Positions 57,180 to 64,000 of a stretch of 64,000 nt of DNA are shown here, piece by piece. Position numbers and translations under genes: made by a program. The stretch's first letter is position 1. Each line of letters begins with the position of its first letter. The DNA is from Vigna angularis (lineage: Eukaryota; Streptophyta; Magnoliopsida; Fabales; Fabaceae), in the NCBI RefSeq assembly GCF_016808095.1, contig NC_068971.1:17968501-18032500 (forward strand), written 5' to 3'. The notes under the pieces were generated by a model. That model was not told the origin of the DNA, did not search any database, and worked only from the letters and a program-made list of their open reading frames with translations.

Positions 57180-57725
57180 AAGGTTTAATACGTATTTTGG
57201 TCCCTCTTTTCGTAGGGTCTGTTCAAATTGGTCCTACTTTTTTTCAAAAGTTCACTAAGATCCCACTTTTCGCAAAATCGATGCACGTTAGTCCTTTTTT
57301 AGGTTTAATACGTGTTTTGGTCCCTCTTTTCGTAGGGTCTGTTCAAATTGGTCCTACTTTTTTTCAAAAGTTTCCTATTTTGATCCCTATTTTGATCCCT
57401 CTTAGTGAACTTTTCGTATTTTGGTGAGCTGTACATTTTGATCCCTCAAAAGTTCACCTCAACGAAAAATGTACAGCTCACCAAAATACGAAAAGTTCAC
57501 TAAGAGGGATCAAAATAGGGATCAAAATAGGGAACTTTTGAAAAAAAGTAGGACCAATTTGAACAGACCCTACGAAAAGAGAGACCAAAACACGTATTAA
57601 ACCTAAAAAAGGACTAACGTGCATCGTTTTTGTGAAAAGTGGGATCTTAGTGAACTTTTGAAAAAAAGTAGGACCAATTTGAACAGACCCTACGAAAAGA
57701 GGGACCAAAATACGTATTAAACCTT
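57180..57725. mobile_element. 545-bp foldback (hairpin) element
   Basis: The left half (57180-57440) is repeated as its reverse complement in 57463-57725 with few differences; the loop is centred near 57452. Each arm contains two direct copies of a ~72-bp unit starting GGTTTAATACGTATTTTGGT, 120 bp apart. The two mirror-image open frames are by-products. GGTTTAATACG...GGTCCCT ends are common in legume MITEs. No clean target duplication identified. Confidence 0.85.
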
Positions 57726-57892
57726 TTTTTAATAGTTAGTTGAGTAGTTGGGCCCACGGGTTAGGTTTTTTAGTGGTTGGTAGTAAGAGAATAAAAAGGG
57801 GAAAAGTCATACATACAAATTGAACTGTGTACATAAAAGGGAAATGGGAACATTATAAAAGAGGGTTCTTTTCATTGGTGCATGGTTAGGTG

Positions 57893-58472
57893 TAGTGTTG
57901 TCAAAATGGTTTGAAACCCATGAGCCAACTCGGCTCCCCATGCATTCAAATCGGGTTTGGTTGAAAAAAAAAATTAAAATTTTGATACAAGCCAATTTTG
58001 AGCTCGGCTTACCCAGGTTGAGCCCATGGTGAGTTGGGCTAGCTCACCAACCCACGTAATTTTTTTAATAAGTATTTTTTTGGGTTAGACATTTTACAAA
58101 ATATTGAAATGGAGGTCTGCTTGAAATTATTTTTGCATGGAATAACAAGGCAACATAAAAAATCCACAAATCTATACTTAGTAACTCAATTTTTATGCAT
58201 AAACAAATTTGAATCGCTACGAAGTTATTGAAAATTTTGTGATATCTTTGCGTGAATTTTGTTTTTCTTTCTTGGAATTTTAAAAAAAAAACTTGTAATT
58301 AAAATAGTCAGTGAGCCAACCCGTTTAACATCACCAACCCATGGTGGGTCGGCCTAGGATTTGAATTTTTTGGGCTTGCTAATAACTGAGCCGAGTTGGG
58401 TTGGTTTATTAAGTAGCATACTCGTGGTGGGTCGAGCTGGATCGGGTTGGGTGACTTGTTTTAACAGCACTA
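57893..58472. mobile_element. Non-autonomous hAT element (580 bp)
   Basis: Ends TAGTGTTGTCAAAATGG and, on the other strand, TAGTGCTGTTAAAACAAG. An 8-bp flank GTTAGGTG (57885-57892) versus GTTGGGTG (58473-58480) agrees at seven positions, as expected for hAT. The interior carries repeated GGGTTGG/CCAACCC words. No transposase. Confidence 0.82.
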
Positions 58473-58930
58473 GTTGGGTGGGACAGGAAGTGGAAAAAAT
58501 AAACAAAAAAGGTTCTTGGAAAGTGGTACAATATGGGTTTATTTTTAAAAACCAAGTGAAACAAAATAGGTTGTTTCCTTTCGTTATAATGTAACAGAAA
58601 GAGAGGGAAGATTTTATCTTTTAAATCTTTTAGGGTTTTAGATAAAAAAAAGGATGGGTTGGGCAAAAGAAGAGGAAAAAGATAGGAGGTATAGTTAAAG
58701 GTAGGGTTGGTTTCTTGGAGGATATAAATGTTGAGATGGTTTGGAAAGAAAACGAAGAACAACCATGAGAGTGCAGAGAGGAGAATACATTGTTGGATTT
58801 GCAAAAAAAAAATTGAGACGTAGGCAGTGTGGTGAACCAAAAGGAGAAGAAAAATGTTAGCTTGGAGGGAAGGTAAGGAGATATAACTTTTCTCTTGCAT
58901 ATGATATGTGAGTTGGTATGGTTGCTAAGA
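58473..58930. other. Spacer
   Basis: Purine-rich on plus. No gene or repeat supported. Confidence 0.4.
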
Positions 58931-59196
58931 TGTTGAGAAGTGTACCTGATCGTATCAAGTAATATAAAATGGTAAAGACCAAGTATCATATCCCAGAGGA
59001 CTCACGACACTAAACAGTTGTGTAATTGTTTAACTAACTAAGACTTTTAAGAACAATTTAGGGTTTTTGAATGCAAATGCAATTAGAATAAACATGAATG
59101 CAATTTGATCAATTGAGGTTAAACACTAGAATGAATGGATGATATTGAAAATATGAGATGAATATGTTGTTGGGGTTTATATTTCACCTAGTTTAC
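58931..59196 (-). repeat. S4: LTR fragment interrupted by E5
   Basis: TGTTGAGAAGTGTACC... is the reversed short LTR end of the same gypsy family. Only ~266 bp are present before E5 starts, so E5 landed inside S4; the rest of S4 should lie beyond E5, outside the window. Confidence 0.75.
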
Positions 59197-60645
59197 TGAT
59201 AACGGATGAAAAACCGTTATTTTTATGCTTAAAATTGATACCAAAAGCAACCTTTAAGACTTAGAAACTAGCTTGAACTCATATTTTTGCTTTAGTTTTG
59301 AGAATAAGAGAGTTGAAAATGAATTTAATGGTTTTTTCCAAGATTCCCTTGATTTTGTAGGCTAATCTAATGATTTGAAAGAAGAATGGAAGTACCGAAT
59401 GATTGGAATGCTAAAAATCAACCAGAAACTAGAAAAGTCAACCAGAAACCAGAAAAGTTAACCAGTCAACCAGAAAAGTCAACCAGTCAACCAGAATGTT
59501 GAAAAGTCAACTAGAATACAGAAAAAGTTCCACTGAGCGGTAAAATACTGCTGAGCGCCACTTTTCAGGTGCCAAAATCACCGCTGAGGGGTAAAAACAG
59601 CAGCTGGGGGCAAAATTGATCATGCGCTAGTACTGCTCAGCGGTAAAATAGCGTTGAGCGCCATTCTAAATGGGCTTGGACCGGTTTTCTATTACTTTTA
59701 TGGGCTTGGGCCTAATTTTCTGTATTTTTTAGAATAGTATATAAGCTTTAGGACGTCCTAGGGTTTGAATCTTTGGCAAGAAGGAAGCATAAACACACTT
59801 TTCACCCCTTGGGGGTAGATTGGGAGATGGTGACGGCTCTCCTCTTCTCTTTCTGGGGTTTTTCTATCTTTCACTATTTCATTATTGTTCATCTAGTTTC
59901 ACAAAGAATATGGTGAACTAAACCTTGTATTGTTGTTGGGGAATCAATGTAATCTTGTGAAACTCACATATATGGAATTTGTGTTTTAACATCTTATTTT
60001 AAGATACATGCTTTCTTTCATCATTAGTTAGGGTTTTTCCTCCTTGCTTAAAGCTTGCATTGTTTAACTCATTCAATGCCATGATTATTGATTTTGTCGA
60101 TATGGGAACATACGGGGAAATCTAGATCCGGGGAATTTCTCCCAATAGCATATTGCCTAGACATAGGAATATGAGGGTTGGTTGTCGTTAAGCTTCTGCA
60201 CTTCAGAATTAATTATTAGGGATGCTAGGAATTGTATGAACTCGTAATTAAGGATATGCCTTCTTGCAAGGTGATTTAGAGAGTGACATTAACATTGATG
60301 AAAAGAATGATGAATTCCTAAAGTATATGAGAGTGGATAAGATGAAATTGATTACCCCAACAACATTCTCATCCATCTGATTCATTAAAGTGTTTGATTT
60401 CCTCTTTTCCATTGATCAAATTCATGCATACATGTTTAATTATTGTCTTTTGCATTTAAAACCTACAATCAATTGTTCACAAGTCTTAAATAATCAACAA
60501 ATCATATAACTAACTAGGCCGTGAGTCCTTTGGGAGAACGATACTTGGTCTTACCGAGTTTATTACTTGATACGATTCGGTCACACTTGCCGAGGGTTAA
60601 ACAAGTTTGTGGCGCCGTTTTTTGGTGTTCATAAATTTGTCATCA
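59197..60645 (+). repeat. E5 5' LTR (1449 bp)
   Basis: TGATAACGGATGAAAAACCG... to TTTGTCATCA. TATATAA at 59738-59744; GCTGAGCG/GCTCAGCG motifs at 59530-59660 upstream of it. Near the end, GTTTGTGGCGCCGTTTTTT (60605-60623) is an old primer-site copy inside the LTR. Confidence 0.88.
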
Positions 60646-60651
60646 AGTTTT

Positions 60652-60669
60652 TGGCGCCGTTGCCGGGGA
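60652..60669 (+). other. E5 primer binding site
   Basis: TGGCGCCGTTGCCGGGGA, identical to E1, six bases after the LTR end. Confidence 0.88.
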
Positions 60670-61120
60670 CTCGTGGTTTAACTAGTTCATTTGTGTGATT
60701 ATTGATTATCTTTGACTTGAATTTTGAATTTTGAATTTCTGTTTTTTTTTCTGTTTATATTTTTCAATTATTATTATATTTTATTTTATTTTTCTATTTT
60801 TATTTTTATTTTATTTTATTTTTCTGTTTTTATTTTTATTTTATTTTATTTTCTGTTTTTTCGGTTTTTATTTTATTTTATTTTATTTTCTGTTTTTATT
60901 TTATTTTATTTTATTTTTTGTTTTTATTTTATTTTTTGTTTTTATTTTTCTGTTTTTTGTTTTTATTCTATCTTCTTATCTCTTATATTATTTCTTCTAT
61001 ATCTTTTTGTGCTAACAAATTTTTCTAGGGACTTGTTTTCGTGTGTATGCAAGAGGCAATCCGAACTAGAAACAAGAAAACGAAGAGGTTCCGAAGTTTT
61101 CTTACCATAGCACTGAGGAG

Positions 61121-62540
61121 ATGGAGAATAATAATGTCAAACAGACTCTTGCTGATTATACTAATGTGGTAGGACCTCGGCATTTCAATAGCATAGCAAG
61201 ACCGAGGGTCAATGCAGCTAATATGGAGGTGAAACCAGCATTAATCCAACTGGTGAAGAGTAACCAATTTAATGGGTTGTCGCATGAAAGCCCATATGAG
61301 CACCTCACAACATTTAATGAAATTTGCAATACAGTGAAGATAAATGGGGTGCCTGACGAAGCAATCAAACTTAGCCTGTTTCCATTCTCATTAGGAGGCA
61401 ACGCTAAGTTTTGGTTGAACTCTTTTCCAGAAGGGAGCTTTACAGAGTGGGAAGATGTGGTGACAAAGTTCTTGAACAAATACTTCCCATAATCCAAGGT
61501 AAACAAAGGAAAGCAAGAGATCTCATCTTTTAGGCAAGGCATGGAGGAATCGCTAGGTCATGCATGAGACAGATACAAAAGCCTATTAAGAAAGACTCCC
61601 ACACATGGATTTGACGAAGTAGAAGTAGTCCTAATCTTCCTTTGAGGTCTTGGTTCACAAACCAAGATGATGCTTGACGCCTCAGCTGGAGGCAATATCA
61701 AATGGAAGACTCCCGAGGAAGCCACGGAAATAACTGAAAACATGGCTACTAATGATAATGAGCTGAACAGTGAAAGAGGAGCTCCTATTCAACAAAAAGG
61801 AGTTCTACAGTTGTAATCCAATGATGTCTTGCTAGCTCAGAACAAGATACTAACTCAACAATTGGAGAATCTCACAAAGATACTTGCACAACTGCCAAAA
61901 GAGTTAAAGATTGTTGCACAGGTTCAACCATAGATGTGTGAATTATGTGGTGGTGACCATATCAATGGTCAATGCGCCTTTCCAGTGGAAGCTTTAGAGG
62001 ATGTTGACTTCATGGCCAATCAATTTCCATACTATCAGGGGAACCTCAATCAAGGGTGGAAACCACACCCAAGTATTGGTCAAGGACAAAGTGGGCAAGC
62101 TGGATAATAAGGGAAATTTCACAAGCAACAACAACAACCAACCTTATGGCAACAAATGTCTACACTTAATGAAAGATCAATAAGGATGGAAGGAACTCTT
62201 CAGCAATTCATACAAGCAACTGAATCCACTCAAAAGAGCACTGAAGCTGCTATTAAGAACTTAGAGATTCAAATGGGTCAAATTACTAAGCAGTTGGAAG
62301 AAAGGACTGACAAGAATTGTAGGGCTAATACTGAGGTTAACCCCAGGGAAGAGTGTAAAGTGCTAGTGAATGTAAATGTTGAAAAAGTTGAGTTGGAAAA
62401 AGAAGAGAGAAAAGAGAGAGAATAGAAAGAAGAAGAGAAAATTTGTGTGAAGATTAAGAAAGTGAGTAAGAAAAGAAAACAAAAAAAGAAAGTGAGAGAA
62501 AAGAGAAAGAGGACGAGAGGAAGAGAGAGAATCATATGAA
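61121..62540 (+). pseudogene. E5 gag pseudogene (Athila-type, Retrotrans_gag domain)
   Basis: 61121-61492 is open for 123 codons (QTLADYTNVVGPRHFNSIAR, then ALIQLVKSNQFNGLSHESPY, LSLFPFSLGGNAKFWLNSFP), the Retrotrans_gag capsid domain. A stop after KYFP (61490) is followed by readable sequence with more stops and shifts. At 61933 a knuckle-like MCELCGGDHINGQC has Athila spacing C-x2-C-x3-H-x4-C. LNERSIRMEGTLQQFIQATE and a Lys/Glu-rich tail follow. Gag would form the particle that packages element RNA; this copy is dead. E5 keeps the capsid domain that E1 and E3 have lost. Confidence 0.85.
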
Positions 62541-62728
62541 AAACCCTTTCGTCTTCCAAAGAAGTATCATAGGAAGGAAAAGAAATTTAAGTGCTTAATG
62601 GAAATCTTCAAGAAATTGGAGATTAAAGTTCCTATGATTGAGACACTGCAACAGGTTCCTGGTTTGATCAAATTTCTGAAGAAGTTTAGTAGAAAGAAGA
62701 AAAAGAAGATGGAACATGAGCTTTATTA

Positions 62729-63032
62729 GGTCAAGCTAGTGACGTTAAAAGAGCGCTTGCTGGGAGGCAACCCAGTGATTTAAGAGCTTTTAGTTTTTTT
62801 TTGGTGATGTAATTTTGAACTTTTGGGTATTTTTGTTTTTGTTATAAGTTTGTTACAGGTTTTACATCTACTGATGGATGTTAGGCAGAAGAGTATCTAC
62901 TGAAGGATACTATGTTTGTATACACCTACTGATGGGTGTTGGTAAGAAAGATTTGCATCTACTAAAGGGTGCTGGAGGATTTTGGGTCAGGCTCGTGTTG
63001 TTAAACAAGCGCTACCTGGGAGGCAACCCAGT
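62729..63032 (+). other. E5 hairpin cassette: module A, hairpins, module B
   Basis: Module A 62729-62775; hairpins ACATC/GATGT (62864), AGTATC/GATACT (62892), ACACC/GGTGT (62922) and a decayed one (~62955); module B 62985-63032. Same order as E1 in element sense. It begins immediately after the stop codon that ends the gag-derived frame. Confidence 0.85.
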
Positions 63033-64000
63033 TGATTGATTTTATCTGTATTGTTTGTTTTGATTCTGCTTTAGTTGCATGATAGGGATTGAATGTTTGA
63101 GTGATCTGAGACCTTAATTGCAGGGAGCAAATGAGGGGTATGAGTAGAAGGCACCTAGGTCAAGCTAGGAAGAAGAAAAGCACATCACGAAAGTGCCGCT
63201 GAGCGACAAACTGCCGCTCAGCGGTGGTATCGCAGGTAGGGCTTAGGATTGCCCCTTAGCGGAACCCGAGCCCATTAGGGTATTTTTATACCCTAAGTCA
63301 CGCTTTGGCCTCTATTTTCAGATTATTCTCTACACACACACACACTCCTAAACACTTTTCCAAAGGTTCTCTACATTTTTCCCTTCATTCTTCGTTAAGA
63401 AAATCTCCCTTCCACTCACTTTTTCACTAGTTTTTCATCTAAGTTTGGGGTTGGGAGAAAGCATCATTGTTGGGGCTGAGTTTTTCAAAACACTAGAGCA
63501 GAATTTGTTTTATCAATCACTTTTGTTTTTAGAATAGGGTTTGATGTACTCAATTGGAAACTTTGTCTGTTATGATGGTTTGCTTATGATTGTTGTTTAA
63601 TAAGTAATGTCTGATGATGCTTTGATATTGATTGATGTTGAGATGTGCACATTAGATGCTTATACAGGTGATTCACAAGCTTTGTGAACAAATGCATGAT
63701 GTTGTGATTGTGATTATGATACTAAGCAGGATGTGTATATGTGGAATGTGAATGAGCTTATATGTGAGGTTTTGAGCTCCAGAGTTTTTGTGATTGAATG
63801 CTATTACTTTGAAAACATGAATGATTTTGCCCAGGTTTTCTATGATTGAATCAATTGCTTGTTTGCATCGTATGATCAAGGCCATTTGTTGGTAACCCTT
63901 TTATTAGCCAAATTCATGAATTTAGCCCACTAAAAGAGAGCACTATGTGTTCTATTATTTGAACCCGTAGCCTTGAACATAATTTGAAAACCCCTTGTGA

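Larger units (their letters stand above)
59197..64000 (+). mobile_element. E5: plus-strand gypsy element, runs off the window
   Basis: 5' LTR, primer binding site, T-rich leader, gag pseudogene, module A (62729-62775), hairpins, module B (62985-63032), then untranslated sequence matching E1 22960-20760 in reverse. The env-position ORF of E1 (about 1.6 kb) is missing between ~63470 and ~63530. No pol. Confidence 0.85.

Noticed and set aside
57197..57708. Two homologous 76-aa proteins on opposite strands
   Set aside because: They are the two arms of the foldback element read in mirror image.

Overview
This is nuclear DNA from a flowering plant, most likely a legume of the Vigna/Phaseolus group. 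The evidence is a six-exon laccase gene with plant introns, a decayed Derlin fragment, legume-style Ty3/gypsy (Athila-like) and Ty1/copia LTR retrotransposons, CACTA and hAT remnants, and Tourist-like MITEs. The genus is an inference; nothing read here proves it. Only one gene looks intact, the laccase at 14.0-16.8 kb.

Layout. 1-4786: an LTR element (R0) cut by the window start; its 3.3-kb interior is three tandem arrays with no coding. 4787-13.9 kb: AT-rich spacer with a Derlin pseudogene, two related MITEs with TTA duplications, a CACTA end and a decayed CACTA transposase. 13.9-17.1 kb: laccase with TATA box, a secondary-wall MYB site, a miR397 target and a poly(A) signal. 17.1-18.7 kb: spacer resembling a gene 5' region. 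18.7-33.2 kb: two minus-strand elements of one gypsy family (E1, E2) and a solo LTR. 33.2-34.7 kb: spacer with three snRNA-type (USE+TATA) promoter pairs. 34.7-56.0 kb: one 21-kb copia element (C1) bounded by CAAAG target duplications, filled by later gypsy insertions (E3, which itself carries F1 and E4 pieces; solo LTRs S2 and S3). 56-59 kb: spacer with a microsatellite, a 545-bp foldback element and a 580-bp hAT element. 58.9-64 kb: LTR fragment S4 interrupted by plus-strand gypsy element E5, which runs out of the window.

The most interesting signal is in the gypsy family. At least twelve LTR copies lie in about 42 kb. E1, E2, E3 and E5 have lost different coding parts and none has pol. Each keeps, where pol should begin, a non-coding cassette: 20-nt hairpins with covarying 6-bp stems and a near-invariant TACTGATG loop, with a second structured module (GCGCTT plus a CTGGG/CCCAG hairpin) on one or both sides. 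Retention of this cassette while coding is lost suggests a cis-acting RNA or DNA function that I have not seen described. The LTRs also begin with a covarying hairpin, carry CCGCTNAGCGG palindromes upstream of their TATA box, and in one subfamily have swallowed an old primer binding site.
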